Made by a program: the position numbers and the translations under genes | Assembly: GCA_023150805.1 (NCBI GenBank) | Contig: JAKLKF010000035.1 | Span: 1-57,588 of the forward strand | Reading direction: 5' to 3' | Length of the DNA stretch: 57,588 nt | Source: Myxococcota bacterium | GTDB lineage: Bacteria; Myxococcota_A; UBA796; UBA2385 | Shown here: positions 33,450-41,398 of the stretch, piece by piece | How the letters are laid out: the number at the start of each line of letters is the position of its first letter | Position numbering within the stretch: position 1 is the first letter of the stretch | Notes under the pieces: generated by a model | Told to the model about the DNA's origin: nothing | The model's database searches: none | The model's input: the letters and a program-made list of their open reading frames with translations, nothing else

Positions 33450-33456
33450 CCCCGGC

Positions 33457-34548
33457 ATGCTCCTGCTGCTCCTCGCATGTTCCTCCGGACCCGACGACAC
33501 AGGGGCCACCGACGACACCGGCGCCCCGCTGAGCCCCGAGGCGCTGGTGGCCTCCCTGGACGCCAGCGGTCCGTGGGCCGTCGGCTACACCGAGCAGCAG
33601 GTCGAGTACACCGACCCCGCCGGCCAGCCCCGCGGCCTGCGCCTGGCGGCGTGGTACCCCACGACGGACACCGAGGGCGAGGGGGTGGAGTACCTGGGCA
33701 TCGTCGAGGACGAGGGGTCCTGGCGGGACGCGACGGTGGCGCCGGGCCCCTTCCCCGTGATCGTCTTCAGCCACGGCAGCCAGGGCTACGCCGAGGTGGC
33801 CGGCTTCCTGATGCGCCACCTGGCCAGCCACGGCTGGCTGGTGCTCTCGCCGGACCACACCGGCAACCTGATCACCGACGGCGGCAGCCGGTCCACCGAG
33901 ATCTACTTCCAGCGCCCGGCCGACATCTCGGCCGTGATCGACCACGCCGGCGCCGCCTGGGCCGACACGGCGGACCTGGAGGTCGTCGTCGGCATGGGCC
34001 ACAGCTTCGGCGGCTACACCCTGCACGCGCTGGGCGGGGCCACCTACGCCATCGAGGAGCTGGCGCCGGGCTGCTACGACGGCAGCGACACGAGCAACTT
34101 CTGCTCGACCATGACCCCGGCCTACGAGGCGATCTTCGCCGCCGGCCTGCGGGACGACCGGATCGACGCCATCCTGCCCGTCGGCGCGGGGGATCTGCGC
34201 CTGTTCGGAGAGGAGGGCATCGCGACCATCGACCGCCCGGCGCTGTGGATGGCGGGCGAGCTGGAGGGTGCCAACGCCGAAGCCGAGCAGATCTTCGGGG
34301 TGATGGCCGATGGGACCGACCGCCGGGTCGAGGTGCTGGGCGCCGGCCACAACTGGCTGCTGGACCTGTCGGCCAGCCTGGACCTGGACGCCACGCTCCC
34401 GACGGACGAGGGCTGGCGCATCGCCCGGGTCTTCACGCTGGCCTGGGCGCGGCGACACGGACTGGGCGACGCCACGGTCGACGTGGTGCTCGACGGCGGG
34501 GTGGAGGTCAGCCCGCAGGCCCTCCTGGCGCAGGAGGCTGCTCGCTGA
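33457..34548 (+). CDS. alpha/beta-hydrolase lipoprotein (PAF-acetylhydrolase-like)
   Basis: The protein has 363 residues with lipobox LLLAC-S and a short DDTGATDDTG linker. The fold is an alpha/beta-hydrolase: VIVFSHGSQGY (oxyanion), VGMGHSFGGYTLHA with the nucleophile Ser, and GAGHNWLLD with the catalytic His near residue 290. LAAWYPTTD and the placement of the catalytic residues resemble the platelet-activating-factor acetylhydrolase/dienelactone group. Two Cys (PGCYDG, NFCST) may form a disulfide. It should be a surface or periplasmic esterase. Divergent from the methyltransferase gene. Confidence 0.88.
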   Translation: MLLLLLACSSGPDDTGATDDTGAPLSPEALVASLDASGPWAVGYTEQQVEYTDPAGQPRGLRLAAWYPTTDTEGEGVEYLGIVEDEGSWRDATVAPGPFPVIVFSHGSQGYAEVAGFLMRHLASHGWLVLSPDHTGNLITDGGSRSTEIYFQRPADISAVIDHAGAAWADTADLEVVVGMGHSFGGYTLHALGGATYAIEELAPGCYDGSDTSNFCSTMTPAYEAIFAAGLRDDRIDAILPVGAGDLRLFGEEGIATIDRPALWMAGELEGANAEAEQIFGVMADGTDRRVEVLGAGHNWLLDLSASLDLDATLPTDEGWRIARVFTLAWARRHGLGDATVDVVLDGGVEVSPQALLAQEAAR

Positions 34549-34554
34549 CGGCTG

Positions 34555-34583
34555 TTGAAGGTCCTTGCGCCGCCCGCTACCCT
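34555..34583 (+). promoter_or_regulatory. sigma70-type promoter TTGAAG-N17-TACCCT
   Basis: TTGAAG (34555-34560) and TACCCT (34578-34583) are separated by exactly 17 bases, the best-formed promoter in the window. Transcription would start near 34590, about 15 bases before the ATG at 34606. The promoter begins seven bases after the upstream hydrolase stop. Confidence 0.65.
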
Positions 34584-34605
34584 GCGGCCTCCTCCCGGTG
34601 GTGCC

Positions 34606-36210
34606 ATGCTCGTGCTGCTCGCCCTGCTCGCCTGCGACCCCGGCCCGGAGCGCGCCCCGGTGACCCGCGGCGAGGCCCCCACCGTGGCGCCGCCCGCCGC
34701 TCGCCTCAAGCGCCTGACGGCCGTGCAGTACGGCAACGTGATGACCGACCTGTTCGGCGACGGCGTCCTGCTGCCCTCCAGCCTGGACCCCGACCAGCGC
34801 ATCGAGGGCCTGTTCGCGGTGGGCAGCGCCTACACGACCATCAGCAGCTACGGCGTCGAGAAGTACGAGGGCGCGGCCTACGACATCGCCGAGCAGGTCA
34901 TGGACGACGAGACCCTGCGGGCGACCTGGGTGCCCTGCGCGCCGACGGCCCTGCAGGACGACGCCTGCGCGGAGCAGGCGCTGGCCGCCCTGGGCCGCCG
35001 GGCCTGGCGGCGCCCCCTGGCCACGGACGAGCTGTCCGCCCTGGTCAGCGTCTCGGCCGAGGCGGCCGTCGCCCTGGGCGACTTCCACGACGGGCTGGAG
35101 TACGGCTTCGCCGGCATCCTGATGAGCCCGAACCTGCTCTACCGGGTCGAGCTGGGCGACGGGGTCGCCTACGACGACTGGGAGCTGGCGACCCGGCTGT
35201 CCTTCTTCCTGTGGAACACGGCCCCGGACGAGGAGCTGCTGGCCGCCGCGGAGCGGGGCGAGCTGTCGACCGACGAGGGGCTGCAGGCCCAGGTCGACCG
35301 GATGCTGGCCGATCCGCGGGCCGTCGAGGGTGTGCGCAACCTGTTCTCGGAGATGCTGCACCTGGACGAGCTGGACGACCTGTCCAAGGACCCGACCGTC
35401 TACACCTACATGAGCGACGCGCTGGGCGCCTCGGCCCGGGAGGAGACGCTGCAGGGCGTGCAGGCCCTGGTCTTCGACGACGACGCCTCCTACCTGGACC
35501 TCTACACCACCCAGCGGACCTTCCTCGACCGCACCCTGGCTGCCCTCTACGACGTGCCGGCCCCCGAGCGGGAGGGCTTCGGCGAGGTCTGGCTGGACGA
35601 GGGACAGGGCCGCCGCGGCTTCTTCGGCCAGGCCAGCTTCCTGGCGCTCAACGCCCACGCGGTCAGCACCTCGGCCACCCGGCGGGGCATCTTCGTCCGC
35701 GAGGTCGTGCTCTGCCAGGTGATCCCCGACCCGCCCGCGGACGCCAACACCGCCATCCCCGAGGTCAGCGAGGACGCGGCCACCATGCGCGAGCGCATCG
35801 CCGTGCACCTGGAGGACCCCTTCTGCGCCTCCTGCCACCAGCTGACCGACCCCATCGGCCTGGGCTTCGAGAACTTCGACGGCATCGGGCGCTGGCGCAC
35901 CACCGAGAACGACGCCACCATCGACCCCTCGGGCGAGCTGGACGGGGCGGCCTTCCAGGACGCGTGGACCCTGGCCGAGGCCGTGGCCGACCACCCCTCG
36001 ACCGGGCCCTGCCTGTCGCGGACGGTGCTCCAGTACGCCACGGGCGCCGTCGCCGACGAGCTGGACGACGACCTGGAGCAGTGGCACGCCGAGGGCTTCG
36101 GCCAGGCCGGCCACCGCGTCCTGTGGCTGATGCGCGACGTGGCCCTGTCGCCGGCCTTCCGCGGCGCGGGCGCGCCAGCCGAGGAGACGGCGGGCGACAC
36201 GGGGGACTAG
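34606..36210 (+). CDS. DUF1587/1595/1592/1588/1585 cytochrome c lipoprotein
   Basis: The protein has 534 residues; lipobox LLAC-D. The domain series typical of Planctomycetes and Myxococcota is present in order: RLTAVQYGNVMTDLFG (DUF1587), AWRRPLATDELSALV (DUF1595), LATRLSFFLWNTAPDEELL (DUF1592), RGFFGQASFLALNAHAVSTSATRRG and FCASCHQLTDPIGLGFENFD (DUF1588, with a CxxCH heme site near residue 406), and a DUF1585-like end. These are usually paired with a DUF1552 protein, which here lies 1.2 kb downstream beyond a Rieske gene on the other strand. The function of the pair is unknown, with redox export proposed. The gene ends inside copy 2 of the inverted repeat. Confidence 0.92.
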   Translation: MLVLLALLACDPGPERAPVTRGEAPTVAPPAARLKRLTAVQYGNVMTDLFGDGVLLPSSLDPDQRIEGLFAVGSAYTTISSYGVEKYEGAAYDIAEQVMDDETLRATWVPCAPTALQDDACAEQALAALGRRAWRRPLATDELSALVSVSAEAAVALGDFHDGLEYGFAGILMSPNLLYRVELGDGVAYDDWELATRLSFFLWNTAPDEELLAAAERGELSTDEGLQAQVDRMLADPRAVEGVRNLFSEMLHLDELDDLSKDPTVYTYMSDALGASAREETLQGVQALVFDDDASYLDLYTTQRTFLDRTLAALYDVPAPEREGFGEVWLDEGQGRRGFFGQASFLALNAHAVSTSATRRGIFVREVVLCQVIPDPPADANTAIPEVSEDAATMRERIAVHLEDPFCASCHQLTDPIGLGFENFDGIGRWRTTENDATIDPSGELDGAAFQDAWTLAEAVADHPSTGPCLSRTVLQYATGAVADELDDDLEQWHAEGFGQAGHRVLWLMRDVALSPAFRGAGAPAEETAGDTGD

Positions 36211-36247
36211 CGCTGCTAGCTCCGCCCGGTCGACCTGACGGCGCTAG
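36207..36247. terminator. CTAG-rich inverted repeat at convergent gene ends (copy 2)
   Basis: CTAGCGCTGCTAGC (36207-36220) and GCGCTAG (36241-36247) have the same arms and the same 41-bp span as the element at 32207. Shared sequence also covers ACGGCGCTAG on the right. Both neighbouring stop codons lie in the arms. Confidence 0.55.
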
Positions 36248-37305
36248 ACTTCCATCTGGACCTCGGCCCGGTACACCTGCCGGGCCTCGTCCAGCTCGGT
36301 CCCCTTGCTGGCCCAGGTCAAGAGCTTGAGGATGTGCGGCCCCAGCAGGTCGACCTCGGTGCTGACGTAGCGGGCGCTGCCGAACTGGCCGATGGCCCGG
36401 GTCTGCAGCGCCAGCAGCTCGGCGTCCTGGTTGAAGATCTTGAGCGCCAGGGGCTGGACCACGGGGCGGACCAGGGCGGCCGGCAGCCGCGTGCGCACGG
36501 ACACGACCGCGTAGAGCACGGTCTCGTAGTCGTCGGCGGGCGTGAGCGCGGCCGAGTTGACGATGTGGTTCTCCTCGCCCAGCGCGTACTCGACCTCGAC
36601 CACGCAGGGCATGTGGAAGCGATCGAAGTGGGTCACCACCCCGCCCGAGGGCGACAGGATGCGGGCGACCAGGCCGGTGGGCCGCGGCTCGCCGATGAAC
36701 TCGGCCTGGACCCGCTGCGGGGTGCGCTCCACCTTGCAGGTGATGCGGTTGCGGGTGGCGCTGTCGTTGCGGAACAGGCCGCCGTGCAGGAAGGCGGTGT
36801 GCGGCACGTCGAGCGCGTTCTCGGCGACGGCGTGCAGCGAGGCGCGGGCGCGCATCACCTGGCGCACGACCAGGTAGCCGGGCTTGTCGGCGAAGGGGAA
36901 GGTGAAGGGCTCACCCTGGGCCTGGGAGTCGGGGTCGCCCCAGGCCCAGACGAAGCCCTGCTGCTCGCGCAGGGTGTAGGCCTGGGCGCGGCGGGCGGGC
37001 TTGTCGGCCTCGCCCACCAGGGCGGGCAGGCGCTGGACGTGGCCGCGGTGGTCGAACTCCCAGCCGTGGTAGGCGCACTGCACGTGGTCGCCCTTGACGC
37101 AGCCGTAGGACAGGGGCACGTCGCGGTGCGGGCAGCGGTCGACCAGGGCCGCCGGCCGGCCGTCCGCCCCCCGCCACAGGACGATCGGCGCCCCGTACAG
37201 GCTGCGCTGGATCGGCTTGTCCCCCCTCCCCAGCTCGTCACTGGTGCAGAGCACGTACCAGCCCCGCAGGACGCGGGGCACAGCGGGCAGGGCGGGGGTC
37301 GACAT
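36244..37305 (-). CDS. Rieske-type mononuclear iron oxygenase
   Basis: The protein has 353 residues. The Rieske cluster ligands are C58-x-H60 (CPHRD) and C77-x2-H80 (CAYHGW). The catalytic iron site is in ENALDVPHTAFLHG (Asp, two His). This matches the PaO/VanA/choline-monooxygenase-like group of Rieske oxygenases, which need a separate reductase; none is nearby. No signal peptide or C-terminal membrane helix is evident. GGAGCC precedes the ATG. It faces the DUF1592 gene tail to tail and the DUF1552 gene head to head, splitting a pair that is normally adjacent. Substrate unknown. Confidence 0.92.
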   Translation of the reverse strand: MSTPALPAVPRVLRGWYVLCTSDELGRGDKPIQRSLYGAPIVLWRGADGRPAALVDRCPHRDVPLSYGCVKGDHVQCAYHGWEFDHRGHVQRLPALVGEADKPARRAQAYTLREQQGFVWAWGDPDSQAQGEPFTFPFADKPGYLVVRQVMRARASLHAVAENALDVPHTAFLHGGLFRNDSATRNRITCKVERTPQRVQAEFIGEPRPTGLVARILSPSGGVVTHFDRFHMPCVVEVEYALGEENHIVNSAALTPADDYETVLYAVVSVRTRLPAALVRPVVQPLALKIFNQDAELLALQTRAIGQFGSARYVSTEVDLLGPHILKLLTWASKGTELDEARQVYRAEVQMEV

Positions 37306-37333
37306 CGCGGGCTCCTGGGGCCCGTCTATGCGG

Positions 37334-37363
37334 CTGACGAGGGCCTTGCCCCGGTGCTATGAA
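37334..37363 (+). promoter_or_regulatory. putative promoter CTGACG-N18-TATGAA
   Basis: CTGACG (37334-37339) and TATGAA (37358-37363) are 18 bases apart upstream of the DUF1552 operon. Transcription near 37370 would exclude the ATG at 37359 and favour GTG 37389 as start. Confidence 0.4.
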
Positions 37364-37388
37364 TCGCCTTCGCTCGAAGGGACCCGCC

Positions 37389-38810
37389 GTGCCGCCCAAG
37401 CCTCCGCCCTGGCTCCTTCCCTGGACCCGCCGCCCGGCGCGACCCTCCGCCGCACCCCTGGCGCGGGCCGTGGACTGGCGGGCCCACCAGCCGCTCTCCC
37501 GCCGCGCCGTCCTGGGGGGCGTGGCCCGCGGGGCGCTCGTCACCCTGGCCCTGCCGCCGCTCCAGGCGATGTTCGACGCCGGCGGCCGGGCCTACGCCTG
37601 CGACGGCATCCTGCCCAAGCGCTTCGGCATCTGGTTCTGGGGCAACGGCAACCTGCCGGACCTGTGGACGCCCACCGGCACCGGCGACGGCGACGCCTGG
37701 CAGCTCTCCGAGCAGCTCGCCCCGCTCCAGGTGGTCAAGCACCGCCTGTGCGTGGTGAGCGGCATGAAGGTGCACCTGGCCAACGACGCCCCGCACTCCT
37801 CGGGCGCCGCCGGCATCCTGTGCGCCTCGCCCCTGCAGGCCACGGGCGACGACTCGACCATGAGCGCCCCCAGCATCGACCAGGTGATCGCCGAGCAGGT
37901 GGGCGGCGCCAGCATCTACCGGTCGATCCAGACGGCGGCCAGCGACTGCAGCGGCGTGTCCTACAACGGCCCCAACAGCCAGAACCCGCCCGAGACCGAC
38001 CCCTACGCCTTCTACGCGCGGATCTTCGGCGACACCTTCATCGAGCCCGGCGAGAAGGGCAAGGTCAGCCCCACCCTGGGCCTGCGCCGCAGCGTGCTCG
38101 ACGGCGTGATGGCCGACATCGACCGCCTGAACGCGCGGCTGGGCTCGGCGGACAAGGCGCGGCTGGAGCAGCACCTCGACGGCGTGCGCGAGCTGGAGCA
38201 GCGGCTGGCCATCCTCGAGGAGAACCCGCCGAACCTGGAGGCCTGCGAGCGGGCCCCGGCGCTGAAGGGCGACTTCTCGGACCTGGACGGCCGCCCCCAG
38301 GTCGCCGCCCGCAACGAGGTGATGAGCACGATGCTGGCAATGACCCTGGCCTGCGACCAGACCCGGGTCTTCGGCCACTACATCACCGACCCGGTCAGCG
38401 ACCTGCTCTTTCCGGGCGCCAGCGCCGGGCACCACGACCTGACCCACAACGAAGGCGGCGAGCAGCCCGAGGTCCACGCCATCACCGTCGGCATCATGGA
38501 GATGCTGGCGACCACCATCCAGAAGCTGGAGGCCATCGCCGAGGGCGACGGCACCCTGCTGGACAACACGGTGGTGCTGGCCTGCAGCGAGGTGAGCCTG
38601 GGCCAGACCCACAGCATCGAGGAGATGCCCGTGATCCTGGCCGGCAGCGGCTGCGGCTTCTTCAAGCAGGACCACCACCACCGCAGCCTGTCGGGCGACA
38701 ACGTCACCAAGGTCCTGGTCAGCCTGCAGCGCGCCATGGACATCTCGGTGGGGGAGTTCGGCGCCGACGAGGCCATGGTGGACGAGGGCCTGTCGGACAT
38801 CGAGGCATGA
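37389..38810 (+). CDS. DUF1552 protein, Tat-type secretion signal
   Basis: The protein has 473 residues from GTG 37389 (AAGGGA seven bases upstream); ATG at 37359 is in frame but overlaps the likely -10. [21 protein letters not shown] near residue 40 is a twin-arginine signal of the usual DUF1552 type. Conserved DUF1552 segments follow: RFGIWFWGNGNLPDLWTP, SGMKVHLANDAPHSSGAAGIL, PSIDQVIAEQVG, and NTVVLACSEVSLGQTHS. DUF1552 proteins accompany DUF1592-family cytochromes and are of unknown function. It is first in a coupled run of four genes ending at 41363. Confidence 0.9.
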   Translation: MPPKPPPWLLPWTRRPARPSAAPLARAVDWRAHQPLSRRAVLGGVARGALVTLALPPLQAMFDAGGRAYACDGILPKRFGIWFWGNGNLPDLWTPTGTGDGDAWQLSEQLAPLQVVKHRLCVVSGMKVHLANDAPHSSGAAGILCASPLQATGDDSTMSAPSIDQVIAEQVGGASIYRSIQTAASDCSGVSYNGPNSQNPPETDPYAFYARIFGDTFIEPGEKGKVSPTLGLRRSVLDGVMADIDRLNARLGSADKARLEQHLDGVRELEQRLAILEENPPNLEACERAPALKGDFSDLDGRPQVAARNEVMSTMLAMTLACDQTRVFGHYITDPVSDLLFPGASAGHHDLTHNEGGEQPEVHAITVGIMEMLATTIQKLEAIAEGDGTLLDNTVVLACSEVSLGQTHSIEEMPVILAGSGCGFFKQDHHHRSLSGDNVTKVLVSLQRAMDISVGEFGADEAMVDEGLSDIEA

Positions 38811-39676
38811 GCCTGCTTCTAGCGATGCTAGGCTGCGGACCCGCGCCGCAGGCGGACACCGGCGAGGCGCCCGCCCCCGTCGCCGCCACCTGCGACGCGA
38901 GCGGCGGCCGGCGGCACTGGGTCATGACCGGCCTGACCTTCGTGCGGGTGCAGGAGGACGGCAGCAGCGACGGCTTCGACCTGGACGGCGAGGCCACCGA
39001 GACGGGCGACGACGGGGTGGGCTGCGGCATCCCCGACATGGTGGGCCTGGACGGCACGGAGGGCGTGGACAACGCCTTCGCCCGCCTGTTGCCGGTGCTG
39101 GAGACCACCGAGTTCATCGGGGTCGAGGCCATCATCGACGCCGCCATCCAGTCCGGCGAGGTGCTGCTCATCCCCGAGATCGCCGGCGCCGAGAGCCTGG
39201 TCGCGGACGACTGCGTCACGGTCGGCCTGCGGCGGGGCGCCGGCGACCCGATGCTCGACACCAACGGCGAGCTGCTGGCCAGCCAGACCCTGGACCTGGA
39301 CCCCGCCTTCGCCGACGTCGAGGTCGGGGAGCTGCCCATCGTCGCCGGCTCGGTCCAGGCCCGGCCCTTCAGCCTGTCCCTGCCGGTCAGCATCCTCAAC
39401 GCCGACCTGAGCTTCGACATCGCCGGCGGCGCCATCCGCTACGACCTGGCCGCCGACGGCACGCTGTCCGGCGTCATGGCCGGCGGCCTGTCGACCGCCT
39501 ACCTGCGCGAGGTCGCCAGCACCGAGAACGTCAGCGCCGAGGTCTTCGAGCTGGTCGACTCGGTGGTGGACAGCGTCGCCGACCTGGCGCCGGACGACCA
39601 GGGCCAGTGCACGCAGATCTCGATCACGCTCGGCTTCTCGGCGGTGCCGGTCTACGTGTTCGAGGACGCGCTGTGA
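38807..39676 (+). CDS. lipoprotein, first of a tandem paralogous pair
   Basis: The protein has 289 residues. The ATG overlaps the DUF1552 stop as ATGA. Lipobox MLGC-G. The body is beta-rich and acidic, with FVRVQEDGSSDGFDLDG, DNAFARLLPVLETTEF and QCTQISITLGFSAVPVYVF all shared with the next gene. Its start contains CTAGCGATGCTAG, a palindrome reminiscent of the CTAG repeats. No family is recognised. Coupling to DUF1552 suggests it acts with that system. Confidence 0.82.
   Translation: MSLLLAMLGCGPAPQADTGEAPAPVAATCDASGGRRHWVMTGLTFVRVQEDGSSDGFDLDGEATETGDDGVGCGIPDMVGLDGTEGVDNAFARLLPVLETTEFIGVEAIIDAAIQSGEVLLIPEIAGAESLVADDCVTVGLRRGAGDPMLDTNGELLASQTLDLDPAFADVEVGELPIVAGSVQARPFSLSLPVSILNADLSFDIAGGAIRYDLAADGTLSGVMAGGLSTAYLREVASTENVSAEVFELVDSVVDSVADLAPDDQGQCTQISITLGFSAVPVYVFEDAL
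38937..38991 (+). repeat. 55-bp identical block shared by the paralogous lipoprotein genes
   Basis: A 55-bp block here is identical to 39788-39842 in the next gene. It encodes the conserved segment around EDGSSDGFDLDG. Identity at every wobble position suggests recent duplication or gene conversion. Confidence 0.85.
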
Positions 39677-40530
39677 TCCTGGCCCTGTTGCTCGCCTGCG
39701 CCGAGCCGGCGGGCCCGGCGGGCACCGACTCCGGCGGGTCGGACCCCGTGGCCTCCACGACCGAGCACTGGGCGCTCACCACCCTCTCCTTCGTGCGGGT
39801 GCAGGAGGACGGCAGCAGCGACGGCTTCGACCTGGACGGCGACGTCACCGACGCGGGGGACAGCGACGGCTGCGGCATCGGGGACATGACCTCGCCCGCC
39901 GGCGTGCAGGGCATCGACAACGCCTTCGCCCGGCTGCTGCCCGTGCTGGAGACCACCGAGTTCGTGGGCGTCGAGCAGATCTTCCAGTCCCTCATCGAGA
40001 CGGGCGAGCTGCTGCTCGTCGCCGAGCTGGCGGACGTGCACAGCCTGCAGGACGACGACAGCGTGGACCTGGCCATGCGCCGGGCGCTGGGGCAGCCGAT
40101 GCTCGACACCAGCGGCGCCGTGCTGGCCGACCAGACCCTGGACCTGGACCTGGGCTTCGGCGCGCCGGTCATCGCCGACGTGCCGCTGGTCGCCGCCAGC
40201 GTCGAGGCCCGCCCCTTCGAGGTGGTGCTGCCCGTCAGCTTCCTCGACGCCAGCTTCGACCTCACCGTGCACGGGGGCGCGGTGCGCTACGACCTGGCGG
40301 CCGACGGCAGCATGTCCGGCGTCTTCGCCGGGGGGCTGGAGACCGCCTGGCTGGTCCAGCTCACCAAGGAGACCGGCATCTCCGACGAGGTGCAGGAGCT
40401 GCTGCAGTCGGTCCTGGGCGGCGCGGCCGACCTGGCGCCCGACGATGCCGGCCAGTGCACGCAGATCTCGGTGACCCTGGGCTTCTCCGCCGTGCCGGTG
40501 TACGTCTTCGCCGACGCGCTGGAGGAGTGA
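39673..40530 (+). CDS. lipoprotein, second of a tandem paralogous pair
   Basis: The protein has 285 residues. The GTG start overlaps the previous stop as GTGA; lipobox LLLAC-A. It aligns with its upstream neighbour over nearly the full length (VRVQEDGSSDGFDLDG, NAFARLLPVLETTEFVGVE, RYDLAADGSMSGVFAGGL, GFSAVPVYVFADAL). The signal region is different from the neighbour. Unknown function; expression is coupled to the genes on each side. Confidence 0.82.
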   Translation: MILALLLACAEPAGPAGTDSGGSDPVASTTEHWALTTLSFVRVQEDGSSDGFDLDGDVTDAGDSDGCGIGDMTSPAGVQGIDNAFARLLPVLETTEFVGVEQIFQSLIETGELLLVAELADVHSLQDDDSVDLAMRRALGQPMLDTSGAVLADQTLDLDLGFGAPVIADVPLVAASVEARPFEVVLPVSFLDASFDLTVHGGAVRYDLAADGSMSGVFAGGLETAWLVQLTKETGISDEVQELLQSVLGGAADLAPDDAGQCTQISVTLGFSAVPVYVFADALEE

Positions 40531-41363
40531 TGCTGCTGGGAATCGTGCTGGCGGCGGCCCTGGGCTGCGCCAAGCTGGGCGGCCTGGAGGGGCTGGACGC
40601 CTACAAGCCCACCGTGAAGTTCGACCGGGTCGACGTGGGCGCGGTCACCTGGCAGGGGGCGGACGCCGACTTCCGCTTCACCGTGACCAACCCCAACCCC
40701 GTCGCCGTCAAGGTCGCCAGCTTCACCTACGACCTGGACCTGGGGGGCAAGGACTTCGTCCAGGGCGACGACGACGACGGCATGACCCTGTCGGCCAGGG
40801 GTGACAGCGCCCTGGCGATCCCCGTCCGCCTGGAGTGGGCCGACGTGCTGTCGGTCGCCGGCGCGCTGTCGGGCCAGGACCAGGTGCCCTTCTCCATCTC
40901 GGGCGACTTCGGCTTCCAGACGCCCCTGGGCACGGTGAAGATCCCCTGGTCCCACGAAGGCAACCTGCCCGTGCTCCAGGCGCCGGGCGTCACCCTGCAG
41001 GCCGCACGGGTCGCCGGGCTGGACATCCGCACCCAGACCGCCCGGCTGGAGGTCGACCTGGGCCTGGAGAACAAGGGCCACAGCAACCTGTCCTTCGCCG
41101 ACCTGGACTACGCCCTGTCCCTGTCGGGGACCGCGGTGGCCAGCGGCACCGTGGCCAGCGTCGGCGGCGTCTCGGGCGGGGACAGCCGGACGGTCACCCT
41201 GCCGGTCGACGTCGAGCTGCTGAAGCTGGGGGCCAGCGTGGTGAACGCCATCACCCGGAAGGAGCCCGTCCAGGTGGGCGTCACCGCCAGCGTCGACGTG
41301 CAGACCCCGCTGGGCACGCTGCCCCTGTCGATCCGCGAGGCGGGCGAGCTTCCGCTTCGGTGA
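40530..41363 (+). CDS. LEA type 2 (WHy domain) lipoprotein
   Basis: The protein has 277 residues. Start overlaps the previous stop (TGATG), with GGAGGAG just before. Lipobox AALGC-A. Two LEA-2/WHy beta-sandwich domains are visible: VDVGAVTWQGADADFRFTVTNPNPVAVKV, shown here as the domain opening, and LDIRTQTARLEVDLGLENKGHSNLSF for the second. LEA-2 proteins are linked to desiccation and stress. Last gene of the DUF1552 run. Confidence 0.85.
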   Translation: MLLGIVLAAALGCAKLGGLEGLDAYKPTVKFDRVDVGAVTWQGADADFRFTVTNPNPVAVKVASFTYDLDLGGKDFVQGDDDDGMTLSARGDSALAIPVRLEWADVLSVAGALSGQDQVPFSISGDFGFQTPLGTVKIPWSHEGNLPVLQAPGVTLQAARVAGLDIRTQTARLEVDLGLENKGHSNLSFADLDYALSLSGTAVASGTVASVGGVSGGDSRTVTLPVDVELLKLGASVVNAITRKEPVQVGVTASVDVQTPLGTLPLSIREAGELPLR

Positions 41364-41398
41364 GATAGCCTGGGGCGTCCCGCCAAGAGGAGCCCCCC

